Positions 22,975-31,051 are shown, counted from the stretch's first letter. The stretch: DNA of 32,780 nucleotides from Actinomycetota bacterium (GCA_016781135.1 JADDQY010000006.1:1-32780), one strand, 5' to 3'. Notes: a model not told the origin generated them from the letters alone. Numbers and translations: made by a program.

Positions 22975-23095
22975 TGCGGGTGCGCCGCACCGCCACCGAA
23001 CTCCTGTCGGCAATCGTGCTGCAGGAGGAAGGTGTGCCCCTCGTGGTCGAGCTTTTCAGGCGCTCCGTTCTGCGGCGCAGGGGATGGGGCCGGCG
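22975..23095 (-). pseudogene. Remnant of a YHS-domain gene
   Basis: Just after csoR on the minus strand, KLDHEGHTF (23028-23054) and CRQEF (22998-23012) stand in the order and spacing of a YHS domain. Upstream, CCCCATCCCCTGCG (about 23076-23089) resembles a damaged D-P-x-C-G motif, and between the two peptides TGCAGCAC reads Cys-Ser in a shifted frame where the domain has F-C-S. Frames are broken at least twice and no start exists. YHS domains occur in metal-handling proteins and often sit beside csoR. This is pattern recognition of a short, damaged stretch. Confidence 0.45.
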
Positions 23096-23108
23096 AGCGA
23101 CGCGGCGA

Positions 23109-23400
23109 CTACGAGCAGGCCTTGATCAGCCGCTCGATGACCTGGGTGGCTTCGGTGACCATGGCGTCGACCTGGACCTGGTCGTCGCCCCCGACGGCGT
23201 CTCGCACGCAGTGGCGCAGGTGCTGGTCGAGCAGCCCGACGGCGACGCTCTGCAGGGCCTTGTTTCACAGCCGCCACCTGGGTCAGCACGTCGATGCAGT
23301 ACTTGTCCTGCTCGACCATCCGCTGCAGCCCTCGGACCTGTCCCTCGATGCGGGCCAGTCGCTTCAGGTAGTCGTCCTTGGTCTGGGCGTAGCCCCGCAT
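23109..23400 (-). pseudogene. csoR: csoR-like metal-sensing repressor, frameshifted
   Basis: The first 46 codons read as a perfect CsoR N-terminus: [31 protein letters not shown], then [13 protein letters not shown] with the first metal-binding Cys. One extra base in GTGAAACAAGG (about 23260-23270) then shifts the frame. In the corrected frame the rest follows ([19 protein letters not shown], with the second ligand pair His and Cys, and ending [10 protein letters not shown]) to a TAG at 23109-23111, giving a normal 96 residues. Read without correction the protein runs on in a basic nonsense frame to 23056 and lacks the His-Cys ligands. The break may be a real mutation or a homopolymer error. 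Confidence 0.85.
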
Positions 23401-23436
23401 CGGTGCCTCCTCACTCGCGGGCCTGTCCTCCGAGAG

Positions 23437-23452
23437 GACCCCTGCGGGGTAC
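23437..23452. promoter_or_regulatory. Candidate CsoR operator
   Basis: ACCCCTGCGGGGT (23438-23450) is an inverted repeat of ACCCC/GGGGT around TGC, flanked by G on the left and AC on the right. Known CsoR-type operators are short inverted repeats with C and G tracts like this. It lies 37 bp upstream of csoR, between that gene and hup, where autoregulation would place it. Confidence 0.55.
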
Positions 23453-23508
23453 GAATCCGATGCACGTCCCCGCTACGACAGGTCCACCCGTCGCCTCCGG
23501 AAGGAACA

Positions 23509-23514
23509 TACTGT
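23509..23514 (+). promoter_or_regulatory. Possible -10 element of hup
   Basis: TACTGT lies about 36 bases before the hup ATG, leaving a short leader containing GAAGGG as ribosome site. No -35 consensus is visible. Confidence 0.35.
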
Positions 23515-23549
23515 TGCGTCCACCCTCAAACTACGACGAAGGGCTCGAC

Positions 23550-23987
23550 ATGAACCGACGAGAGCTGGTGAAGACGGTTGCGGCGCACGGCGACCTCGAC
23601 CCCAAACAGGTGGACGCCACCTTGCGCAGCTTCACCGAGGTCGTGACCGCCGTGGTGGCCAAGGGAGAGCCGGTCAACCTCTCGGGGTTCGCAAAGTTCG
23701 CCAAGGTCCAGCGCCCGGCCCGCATGGGACGCAACCCGAGCACCGGTGAGGCCATCCGCATCAAAGCCTCGAAGAAGGCGCGCATCACCCCCCTCAAGGG
23801 CTTCAAGGAAGCGGTGATGACGCCCAGTCTCGCCCCCAAGCTGGCTCGCGGCGTCTGGTCCCCTTCGAGCTCAGCGGCGAACAAGGCTCCGGCGAAGAAG
23901 GCAGCGGCTCCGGCGAAGAAGGCGGCGGCCACGGCGGCGCCGGCGAAAAAGACGCCAGCCAAGAAGGCAGCGGCGAAGAAGGGCTGA
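23550..23987 (+). CDS. hup: HU-family DNA-binding protein with lysine/alanine-rich tail
   Basis: A 145-residue nucleoid protein. Residues 1-90 are the HU fold (MNRRELVKTVAAHGDL, VNLSGFAKFAKVQRPARMGRNPSTGEAIRIKASKKARITPLKGFK), and residues about 108-145 are a histone H1-like tail of PAKKA/AKKA repeats. This architecture is typical of actinobacterial HupB/HupS. GAAGGG precedes the ATG. The stop codon is followed at once, without a single spacer base, by the GTG start of glgC. Confidence 0.92.
   Translation: MNRRELVKTVAAHGDLDPKQVDATLRSFTEVVTAVVAKGEPVNLSGFAKFAKVQRPARMGRNPSTGEAIRIKASKKARITPLKGFKEAVMTPSLAPKLARGVWSPSSSAANKAPAKKAAAPAKKAAATAAPAKKTPAKKAAAKKG
23877..23985 (+). repeat. Repeats coding the AKKA tail of HU
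   Basis: Imperfect repeats of GCSCCGGCGAAGAAGGCRGCG code the PAKKAA units. They add positive charge for DNA binding and may vary in number between strains. Confidence 0.6.
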
Positions 23988-25172
23988 GTGAAGGCCCGCG
24001 TCCTGGCCGTCGTCATGGCGGGTGGAGCCGGGACCAGGCTGGCACCGCTCACCGATCGGCGACCGAAGCCCGCCGTCCCCTACGCCGGGGTCTACCGGAT
24101 GATCGACTTTCCTCTGAGCAACTGCGCCCACAGCGGCATAGACGACGTCTGGGTGGTGCAGCAGTTTCACCCCCATCCTCTCGGTGAGCACCTGGCCGGA
24201 GGGCGCCCGTGGGACCTCGACCGCACTCGGGGCGGGCTTCAGGTGCTGTTCCCCCACCTCGGCGACGAGGAGAGCGGGTGGCACCAGGGCAACGGCGACG
24301 CCATCTACCGCAACCGCTCGCTGGTGCGGCGCTGCGATCCCGACGTGGTCGTCGTGCTCAGCGCCGACCACGTGTACCGCCTCGACTACGGCGTCGTGGT
24401 CGATACGCACCTCGATCGTGGTGCCGAGCTCACCATGGTCACTACCGTGCTGCCCCGGGAGGAGGTCGGACGCTTCGGCAACGTGGAGGTCGACGGCGAG
24501 GGCTGGGTGCAGCGGTTCCGCTACAAGCCCGACGATCCCCTGGGCGACGTGGTCACCACCGAGGTCTTCGTCTTCGACGCCGACGCGTTGCTGGCCGCCG
24601 TCGAGGCGCTGGCCGGCAGCGGCGACAACGACGGCCTCGATGACTTGGGGGACCAGCTCATCCCGCACTTCGTCGAGCGCGGGGGTGTGTGGTCTCACCG
24701 CATGGACGGCTACTGGCGCGACGTCGGCACCGTCGCCAGCTACTGGTGTTCCCACCTCGACCTGCTCGGTCCCGACCCGGCGTTCACCCTCGACGATCCT
24801 CGGTGGCCGATTCTCACCGCCGCCGTGCAGCGTTCGCCGGCCCGGCTGTGCGGTACGGCCACCGTCGACGACGCCCTCGTCGCTCCTGGTTGCACAGTGG
24901 GCGGCGAGGTCGTCCGGTCGGTGTTGGGACCCGGCGTCGTGGTGGAGGAGGGAGCCACGGTGCGCTCGTCGATCCTGCTCGACGGGACCGTCGTGCACGC
25001 CGGCGCCACGGTGTCGGGTGCCATCTGCGACGCCGGTAGCCGCATCGGCGCCGGGGCGGCGGTGGGGCGCCTGGACGCCCCTGGGGCCGACGATGTGGTG
25101 GTGGTGGGCGAGGGGGTCGAGGTCGCCGAGGGCAGCGAGGTGCCGGCGGGCGCTCGTCTGGCGCCGCCCTAG
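23988..25172 (+). CDS. glgC: Glucose-1-phosphate adenylyltransferase
   Basis: A 394-residue ADP-glucose pyrophosphorylase for glycogen or related alpha-glucan synthesis. The catalytic domain has VVMAGGAGTRLAPLTDRRPKPAVPYAG, WHQGNGDAIYRN, VVVLSADHVYRLDY and YWRDVGTVASYW; the C-terminal third is a left-handed beta-helix of hexapeptide repeats. Activator-site detail cannot be judged by eye. The GTG directly abuts the hup stop, so the two genes are probably cotranscribed, an odd pairing. Confidence 0.93.
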   Translation: MKARVLAVVMAGGAGTRLAPLTDRRPKPAVPYAGVYRMIDFPLSNCAHSGIDDVWVVQQFHPHPLGEHLAGGRPWDLDRTRGGLQVLFPHLGDEESGWHQGNGDAIYRNRSLVRRCDPDVVVVLSADHVYRLDYGVVVDTHLDRGAELTMVTTVLPREEVGRFGNVEVDGEGWVQRFRYKPDDPLGDVVTTEVFVFDADALLAAVEALAGSGDNDGLDDLGDQLIPHFVERGGVWSHRMDGYWRDVGTVASYWCSHLDLLGPDPAFTLDDPRWPILTAAVQRSPARLCGTATVDDALVAPGCTVGGEVVRSVLGPGVVVEEGATVRSSILLDGTVVHAGATVSGAICDAGSRIGAGAAVGRLDAPGADDVVVVGEGVEVAEGSEVPAGARLAPP

Positions 25173-25269
25173 CCCAGTGCTCCTCGACCAAGGCCTCGTC
25201 GAGCTCGGACGTAGCCGAAGGTCCAGGAAGGCATCTGCACCTGGTCGTCGTACTTCCCGCTGGGTTGTC

Positions 25270-26025
25270 CTACTCCTCGGAGGGGGCGCGGAGCCGACCC
25301 GCCAACCAACGGGCATCGTCCACGGCGAAGCCCTGGTCGTCGTTGTTGAAGTAGGCGTACACGTCGTAGCCCTCGGCGAGCCACGTCAGGAGGCGGTCGG
25401 CTGCCCGGCACAGGCCCTCGGCGCCGTACCTCCCCTGGTAGGCGTGCTCGGTCGCCTCGGGGCCGTGGAAGCGCACGTAGGTCCAGTCCGTCGTCAGCAC
25501 CCACGGGTGGTCGGCGAGCAGGTCGTGAAGGCACAGCGCCGCGCCATGGCGGTGCAGGACGTCGTAGACGTCGTCGTGGAGCCACGACGGCTCCCGGAGC
25601 TCGACCGCCCACCGGGTCGTCGTGGGCGCGACCGACAAGAACGCGTCCAGACGCTCGGCGTTGCGCCGCCACCGGGGCGGCAGCTGCACGAGGGTCGGGC
25701 CGGCGGCGGCACCCAGGCGCTCGACGCGGTCGAGGTGGTTGGGCAGCCACGACGGCGCGTCGGTGAGCTTCATGCGGTGCGAGCCGAAGGCGCCGAGCTT
25801 GAGGGCATAGGTGAAGCCCGCCGGCGCCTGGGCGACCCAGCCCTCGACGGCGCCCACGCTCGGAAGTCGGTAGAAGCTGTTGTTGATCTCGACGGTGTCG
25901 AACAGCCGGGCGTAGTGCTCGAACCACCTTCGCTGAGGGAGCGATTCGGGGTACACCCTGGCCCGCCAGTGCTTGTACACCCACCCCGAGCATCCGACGC
26001 GTGCCACACCGGGTCCGTTCGACAC
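25270..26025 (-). CDS. DUF72 domain-containing protein
   Basis: A 251-residue protein of the DUF72 (YecE-like) TIM-barrel family, whose function is unknown. Motifs in order are VGCSGWVYKHW, YARLFDTVEINNSFYRLP, FTYALKLGAFGSHRMKL, LVQLPPRWRRNAERL, AVELREPSW, YVRFHGPE and VYAYFNNDDQGFAVDDA. The GTG at 26025 is chosen because the family core starts a few residues later; a TTG at 26064 would add 13 residues. No clear ribosome site distinguishes the two. Confidence 0.85.
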   Translation of the reverse strand: MSNGPGVARVGCSGWVYKHWRARVYPESLPQRRWFEHYARLFDTVEINNSFYRLPSVGAVEGWVAQAPAGFTYALKLGAFGSHRMKLTDAPSWLPNHLDRVERLGAAAGPTLVQLPPRWRRNAERLDAFLSVAPTTTRWAVELREPSWLHDDVYDVLHRHGAALCLHDLLADHPWVLTTDWTYVRFHGPEATEHAYQGRYGAEGLCRAADRLLTWLAEGYDVYAYFNNDDQGFAVDDARWLAGRLRAPSEE

Positions 26026-26397
26026 GAGGGTTCCAGGCAAGCACCTCGGGTCGCTTCGGACCAACCTCGCCGAAAGCCGGTTGCTACGGCACCCGTACCG
26101 AGGGCGGTGCCCGTCGTGTCGTCGTCGCCCCCGGCGCCTCGACGAGGGAGCGCTGGCCGGCGCTCGACGCCGAGGTGGTGCTCACCCAGCACCTGTGCGC
26201 GCTGTGGGCCGCCCCATCGCGTCCACGACGACCTCGTCCGCTTCGGCTGCTCGACGCGGGTGGCGACACTGACCCGAGCACCCTCGACGAGGTGCTCGAC
26301 TCGATCCGCGCCCAGATCCTCCACGCGCTCGCTGCGGGCCACTCGGTCGTTGGCGAGCGGTACTGGTCACTTAGCTGACGGCCTCCCAGCAGATGCT
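26026..26397 (+). other. Gene-poor stretch with a possible frameshifted gene
   Basis: No intact gene is supported here. Protein-like sequence appears in alternating plus-strand frames: RVVVAPGASTRERWPALDAEVVLTQHLCALW (about 26118-26210), then RVHDDLVRFGCSTRVATL one frame over (26218-26270), then DPSTLDEVLDSIRAQILHALAAGHSVVGERYW back in the first frame (26271-26366) up to a TGA at 26376-26378. This may be a damaged gene of a family I do not recognise, or chance in GC-rich DNA. Confidence 0.3.
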
Positions 26398-27816
26398 CTA
26401 CAGCTGCAAGGTCTTGACCTCGAGGAACTCCTCCACGCCGAACCGGCCGTTCTCCCGTCCCAGCCCCGAGCGCTTGCATCCGCCGAACGGTGCCAGCTGG
26501 TCGAAAGGGCTGCCGTTGATGCAGACGTGGCCGGTCTTGATCCGCCGTCCGATGCTGACCGCCCGTTCCGGTGAGGCGGACCACACCCCTGCCGAGAGGC
26601 CGTACACGGAGTCGTTGGCAAGGGCGACGGCCTCCTCCTCGCTGTCGTAGGCCATGATGGCCAGCACCGGCCCGAAGATCTCCTCCTGGGCGATGGCCAT
26701 GTCATTGGTGACCTCGGAGAACACCGTCGGGCGCACGAAGAAGCCGGTCTCGAGGCCTTCGGGTGGCTCCGGCCCACCGGTCAGCAGCTTGGCGCCCTCG
26801 TCGATCCCGCGGGTGATGTAGCTGCGCACCCGCTGCTGCTGCACCGACGAGACCAACGGGCCCATCGAGGTCTCGTCAGCGAAGGGATCGCCGGGGCTGT
26901 AGGAGTGGGCCGCCGCCACCGCGATCTCCTCGACGGCAGGCAGCAGCGACCGGGGCACGAGCATACGGCTCTGGGCCGAGCACGCCTGGCCGGCGTTGGA
27001 GAACGCCGAGGCCACACCGAAGCGCACCGCTCGGTCAAGGTCGGCGTCGTCGAGCACGATGTTCGGCGATTTCCCCCCGAGCTCGAGGGCGACCTTCTTG
27101 ACCGAGGCCGCCGCCAGCTCGGCCACCCGGATTCCGGCCCGAGTGGAACCGGTGAACGAGACCATGTCGACCCCGGGATGTGAGGCGATGGCCTCGCCGA
27201 CGACCGGTCCGGTGCCACTCACCAGGTTGAACACGCCGGGCATCAGGCCGACCTCGTCGACGATCTCGGCGAGGAGGAAGGCGTTGAGCGGAGCGACCTC
27301 GCTCGGCTTGAGCACGACGGTGCACCCGGCGGCGAGCGCGGCTGCCACCTTGACCGCGATCTGCTGGAGGGGGAAGTTCCACGGGGTGATGGCGCCGACC
27401 ACGCCCACCGGCTCGTAGGTGACCAGCGAGTGGCCGACGTGCTCGTCGGGCGGAAGTAGGTCGACCACCGGCGCCATCGACGCGAAGGTGGTGATCGCCA
27501 TCCCAACCTGGACGGCGTCGCTCTGGTCGAGGGGCATGCCCAGCTCTTGGGCGATCACCGCCGAGATCTGGCGACGGCGACGATCGAGGCCGGCGGCGAT
27601 GCGGGCCAGAGCCGCACCTCGTTCCTCGGCTGGGGTCGCCGACCATGCCTCCAGTGGCCCTTGGGCGGCGTCCACGGCCCGGTCCACGTCGGCGGCCACG
27701 CCGGCGGGGATGGTGGCGACGACCTGCTCCGAGGAGGAGTCCACCACGGGGATCGTCTCCGTTCCCGAGGAGGCGACCCATGCGCCACCGATGTAGATGC
27801 GGTCCCGATGCTGCAC
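26398..27816 (-). CDS. NAD(P)-dependent aldehyde dehydrogenase
   Basis: A 472-residue ALDH-superfamily enzyme of normal length. Cofactor region: ITPWNFPLQQIAVKVAAALAAGCTVVLKPSE and FTGSTRAG; catalytic Glu in ALELGGKSPNIV; nucleophile Cys in NAGQACSAQSRM; C-terminal EEIFGPVLAIM and PFGGCKRSGLGRE. It oxidises an aldehyde to the acid; the substrate is not predictable, though the pattern is common among broad-range ALDHs of actinobacteria. The GTG start has GGAG a few bases upstream. Confidence 0.92.
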   Translation of the reverse strand: MQHRDRIYIGGAWVASSGTETIPVVDSSSEQVVATIPAGVAADVDRAVDAAQGPLEAWSATPAEERGAALARIAAGLDRRRRQISAVIAQELGMPLDQSDAVQVGMAITTFASMAPVVDLLPPDEHVGHSLVTYEPVGVVGAITPWNFPLQQIAVKVAAALAAGCTVVLKPSEVAPLNAFLLAEIVDEVGLMPGVFNLVSGTGPVVGEAIASHPGVDMVSFTGSTRAGIRVAELAAASVKKVALELGGKSPNIVLDDADLDRAVRFGVASAFSNAGQACSAQSRMLVPRSLLPAVEEIAVAAAHSYSPGDPFADETSMGPLVSSVQQQRVRSYITRGIDEGAKLLTGGPEPPEGLETGFFVRPTVFSEVTNDMAIAQEEIFGPVLAIMAYDSEEEAVALANDSVYGLSAGVWSASPERAVSIGRRIKTGHVCINGSPFDQLAPFGGCKRSGLGRENGRFGVEEFLEVKTLQL

Positions 27817-27886
27817 TGGTCTCCGTCCTCGGTGCGAAGCATCGGCACCGCTGGTTTCAGTACAGGTTTGGAGGCTAGTGCCGTTG

Positions 27887-27909
27887 TCGCCACCCGGCTC
27901 CGGTGGCGA
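27887..27909 (-). terminator. Hairpin after ppx, possible terminator
   Basis: TCGCCACC (27887-27894) pairs perfectly with GGTGGCGA (27902-27909) around a 7-base loop, six bases past the ppx stop. There is no T tract, so termination is uncertain. Confidence 0.35.
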
Positions 27910-27914
27910 AGCGA

Positions 27915-29501
27915 TCAGGCGGCGGAGGCGGCGGCGGCCTGCTCGATGGTCACCGACACGCCGAGGGCTTCCTCGAGGAGCCCCGAGCGGGCGCGGGCCG
28001 TGTACAGCTCCAGGGACGGGTCGCGGTTCGGCGAGGCGTGCACCGCTATGACCAGGTGGGACGGGTCAATCGGATCGCGCCGGCATTCGACGCCGTGGAC
28101 CACGCCGCCATGGGTGCGATCGAGGCCGATGGCCACCCGCAGGATGCCGGCGAGCTTGCGAACGATGTCCTGATCGGCGGGACGGAGCGCCGAGAACTCG
28201 GCATGCTTCGCCTTGGGGGCGCTCTTGCGGTGGTAGCGCGCCACTTGGGCGATGATCTCGATCTCGCGGTTGGTGAAGCCGGTGAGCTGCTCGGCGTTGC
28301 GGATCAGGTAGTAGGAATGCTTGTGATGGGCCTCATGGGAGATGGCGAGGCCGATGTTGTGCAGCAGACCGGCCGCCTCGAGGTACTCCTCGCACGATTG
28401 ATCGAGCCCGTGCACCTCGGCGGTCTGATCGAACAGGGCGGTGGCGAGCCCGGTCACGTGCACGGCGTGGGACCGGTCGTCGTCGAACCGGGAGGCGAGG
28501 TGGAGCACGCTCTCGAAACGCAGGTCGCTCAGATGGTGGAGTGAGCTGCTGCGCTCTTGCTGCTGCAGCACGTCGAGCAGCACACCCTCGCGCAGGGCGA
28601 AGTCCGACACCACCATCGAATCGACGCCCAACTCGGCGAACGCCTGCTCCAACAGCAGCACGCCACCGACGATGATGTCGACCCGCTTCTGGTCGAGACC
28701 GGGGATGCCCGCTCGGGCCTTGGTCGTCCCCGCCCCCACGATGACCTCGACGATCTCGCCCAGCTCGTCTCTCGAGAACTCGAGGTTGTTCATGGTGTGC
28801 GGTGCGGAACCACGCCGTAGCGCGACCATCTGCCCGATGTTGGCGATCGTCCCCGAACTGCCGATGGCCACCTCGAAGCCGAGGCGGCGGTAGTCGCGCA
28901 CGACGGGGGCGAGGAAGGCTCGGATGTACTGGCGGCACTCCTTGACCTCGGAGGATCGGACCCGATCGTGGTTGAAGAACCGCTCGGTGAGACGGATCGC
29001 ACCGAGCTTCAAGCTCCTGGCGGCGAGCACGTCTCCACCCTGGCCGACGAGCAGCTCGGTGCTTCCCCCGCCGATGTCGACCAGCAGGAGGCGGCGATCG
29101 TAGGCCGGAACGGCCTGGAGGACCCCAAGGTGGATGAGGCGGGCCTCTTCGAACCCGGAGATTACTTGCACGTCGATACCGGCTTCGGCCCGGGCTCGGT
29201 CGAGGAACTCGTCTCGGTTCGCCGCCTCCCTGACCGCGCTGGTGGCCACCGCCATGACTCGGGCGCCGTGGGCGGCGGCGATGCGCCGCATCCGGCGGAG
29301 GACCTCGACGCCCCGGTCGATGGCGGCGGGGGTGAGCGTCTTCATGTCCGAGCTTCCCCGACCGAGGCGAACGACCTCCTTCTCACGCTCGAGGATCTCG
29401 AAGCGCTGGTTGCCGACGGGTCGGGCGACCACGAGATGGATGGAGTTCGTGCCCACGTCGATGGCGGCCAGCGCCTCGGCGACGGCCGGCTCTGTCCCCA
29501 T
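27915..29501 (-). CDS. ppx: Ppx/GppA family exopolyphosphatase with HD-like C-terminal domain
   Basis: About 528 residues. The ASKHA-fold phosphatase part has AAIDVGTNSIHLVVARP (phosphate 1), ATSAVREAANRDEF, LLVDIGGGSTELLV (phosphate 2) and IGSSGTIANIGQM. A C-terminal helical domain of about 200 residues has HAVHVTGLATALFDQ and AAGLLHNIGLAISHEAHHKHSYYLI, the HD-type pattern of long Ppx/GppA proteins. It degrades polyphosphate and/or converts pppGpp to ppGpp. The ATG at 29501 is chosen because TACCGT lies seven bases upstream, the spacing of leaderless starts here; an upstream GTG at 29510 overlaps that hexamer. Confidence 0.9.
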   Translation of the reverse strand: MGTEPAVAEALAAIDVGTNSIHLVVARPVGNQRFEILEREKEVVRLGRGSSDMKTLTPAAIDRGVEVLRRMRRIAAAHGARVMAVATSAVREAANRDEFLDRARAEAGIDVQVISGFEEARLIHLGVLQAVPAYDRRLLLVDIGGGSTELLVGQGGDVLAARSLKLGAIRLTERFFNHDRVRSSEVKECRQYIRAFLAPVVRDYRRLGFEVAIGSSGTIANIGQMVALRRGSAPHTMNNLEFSRDELGEIVEVIVGAGTTKARAGIPGLDQKRVDIIVGGVLLLEQAFAELGVDSMVVSDFALREGVLLDVLQQQERSSSLHHLSDLRFESVLHLASRFDDDRSHAVHVTGLATALFDQTAEVHGLDQSCEEYLEAAGLLHNIGLAISHEAHHKHSYYLIRNAEQLTGFTNREIEIIAQVARYHRKSAPKAKHAEFSALRPADQDIVRKLAGILRVAIGLDRTHGGVVHGVECRRDPIDPSHLVIAVHASPNRDPSLELYTARARSGLLEEALGVSVTIEQAAAASAA

Positions 29502-29508
29502 CGGGGCC

Positions 29509-29514
29509 ACGGTA
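29509..29514 (-). promoter_or_regulatory. Predicted -10 hexamer of leaderless ppx
   Basis: TACCGT on the minus strand is followed by seven bases and then the ATG at 29501. Confidence 0.4.
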
Positions 29515-29651
29515 GCGTTCGAGTCCGGCGCGATCGAAGGATCGTGACCGGCAGACGTCGGAGACGCCTACGCCGCTGCGGCCAGCGCCTTCTCCTTGGG
29601 GGGCGCGTGTGGCTGAGCCTCTCGGGTGGGAAGGAACCCCCGGGAGGAAGC

Positions 29652-29855
29652 ATGACGCTGCCACCGCTCTACCTCGAGGGCCTGACCCAGCGAGCGCTGC
29701 GTGGACAGGAGCAGCTGCACGTCTACAAACTCGGTCTCGTCGAAGCGATCCTGAAGGAGGCGCTTCGCGCCGACGAGGCGCAGGGCGCAGCTGCGATCCG
29801 GTCCGCGGCGCAAACCGCGCTCGACGTCCTCCGGTGGGAGCCGCGTCGCTCGTGA
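29652..29855 (+). CDS. Small hypothetical protein, 67 residues
   Basis: A short ORF with a near-perfect ribosome site (GGGAGGAAG three to ten bases before the ATG). The product MTLPPLYLEGLTQRALRG... is mostly helical, soluble and mildly basic at the end (WEPRRS), without cysteines or membrane segments. I do not recognise a family. It stands between ppx and the PRC-barrel gene, divergent from the former. Confidence 0.55.
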   Translation: MTLPPLYLEGLTQRALRGQEQLHVYKLGLVEAILKEALRADEAQGAAAIRSAAQTALDVLRWEPRRS

Positions 29856-29992
29856 CCGCCCGCCGGGGCGCGAGAGCGGGCGTCGACGACGTCGTCGCCT
29901 CGATGCCCGGCTGCCTCCCAACGGTGTAGCCCCCAGCCCGTGCACGGCCCGGCGTCTGATGCTCCCGTGCCGGTGGCCGGTGGCGCCGACGG

Positions 29993-30032
29993 AGGAGGCG
30001 ACCGAGCCTCGTCCGGGCGTCGGTCGCCTCCT
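29993..30032. terminator. 13-bp perfect stem-loop after the PRC-barrel gene
   Basis: AGGAGGCGACCGA (29993-30005) pairs perfectly with its complement at 30020-30032 around a 14-base loop. It lies 22 bp past the stop of the minus-strand PRC-barrel gene and downstream of the plus-strand small gene, so it could end both. No T tract follows on either strand. Confidence 0.45.
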
Positions 30033-30054
30033 GCTCCCTGTCGGTGGTGCTCTC

Positions 30055-30828
30055 CTACTGCTGCTCCATGTCGATCTGCTCCTTGCGCAGGTCCTCGGAC
30101 ACCTGCTCGTGCTCGGTGACGGTGGTCTTGGCCAGCCGCACCCGCTCCTTGGGCACCACCTGCTTGTGGACCACGACCTGCTCTTCGTTCAGCACCATCT
30201 CGTGCTCCTCCTCGGACAGCTCGGGTCCGTCGAGGGCCTGGTCGCGGTTGGCGCCGGTGATGGGCTCGCGCTCGACGACCACCTCCTCGCGCTGCACCGG
30301 CACCGTCATCTGCACGTTCTCGGTGACGATGTACTTGCGCAATCGGACTCGTCCAGCCTCCTCCACGAGCTTGCCGACCTCCAGCTCCTCTTCGGAGCGG
30401 GTCATGGCGTCGTCGGTCGTGGGCCCACTGGTGTCCTCACCTCGATCCGTCGGTGCCGGTGCCGGCGGAGGGCCGCCCTCGGGGAGCCCGGTGCTCGAGG
30501 CAGCCTCTGAGTACCCCAGGCCGTAGTGCCGGTACAGCGCCGCCTCCTCCTCCTGGGAGAGCTGACCGTCAGCGTCGGCGTTGGGCGACGCCTTGACCGT
30601 CTCTTTGTCGTAGGCGACCACGACCTCGTCGCCCTGCAGGCGGGCACCGGCCAGAGGGACGAAGCTCACCCGGTTGCCGAACAGCCCGGTCTTGACTGCC
30701 GCCCACTCGGGCTGGCCGGTCTCGTCGTCCAGGTAAATGTCGGCCACCTTGCCGATCTTCTCGTTGTCGGGGCCGACGACGTTTCGGTCGTACCACTCGG
30801 ACACTTCGACGTTCTCGCTCGTGGTCAC
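30055..30828 (-). CDS. PRC-barrel and YsnF (DUF2382) domain protein
   Basis: A 257-residue protein. Residues about 10-75 form a PRC barrel (NVVGPDNEKIGKVADIYLDDETGQPEWAAVKTGLFG, FVPLAGARLQGDEVVV). A 55-residue proline/threonine linker follows, then a YsnF/DUF2382 domain at about 145-257 with EVGKLVEEAGRVRLRKYIVTENVQMTVPVQREEVVVEREPI. Such proteins are soluble, often stress-induced, and of unknown biochemical role. A strong AGGAGG lies seven bases before the GTG. Linkage to the stress sigma factors in this window is only suggestive. Confidence 0.88.
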   Translation of the reverse strand: MTTSENVEVSEWYDRNVVGPDNEKIGKVADIYLDDETGQPEWAAVKTGLFGNRVSFVPLAGARLQGDEVVVAYDKETVKASPNADADGQLSQEEEAALYRHYGLGYSEAASSTGLPEGGPPPAPAPTDRGEDTSGPTTDDAMTRSEEELEVGKLVEEAGRVRLRKYIVTENVQMTVPVQREEVVVEREPITGANRDQALDGPELSEEEHEMVLNEEQVVVHKQVVPKERVRLAKTTVTEHEQVSEDLRKEQIDMEQQ

Positions 30829-31051
30829 GATGAGCCTCCTGTGAGCTCGTGGGTTTGGGACTGTTCAACAGCGGTTGCATGAGAGGCAAACGAAGGCTAG
30901 CCCCGCTTTCGCGCATGCCGAGACGATCGCTTTCGTCGCGCGTTCGCTCTGCCAGCAGCGACTCAGGCCACCCCCGCTCGTGTGCCGTGTCTCCTGTCTG
31001 CGGTGCGGTGGTGGAGCCTGGACGGGACCGAGATCCGGGGGGTGGCTGCTG

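Noticed and set aside
23255..23275. Programmed +1 frameshifting in csoR
   Set aside because: No classical slippery signal or stop codon at the shift site, and CsoR is not known to me to use frameshifting; mutation or sequence error is simpler.
24184..26574. 796-codon plus-strand open frame through glgC, DUF72 and beyond
   Set aside because: Low-complexity Arg/Pro/Ser composition and overlap with several well-identified genes.
30829..31051. Intergenic stretch between the PRC-barrel gene and the split membrane gene
   Set aside because: No ORF, RNA motif or repeat that I can support; it probably holds only the PRC-barrel promoter.
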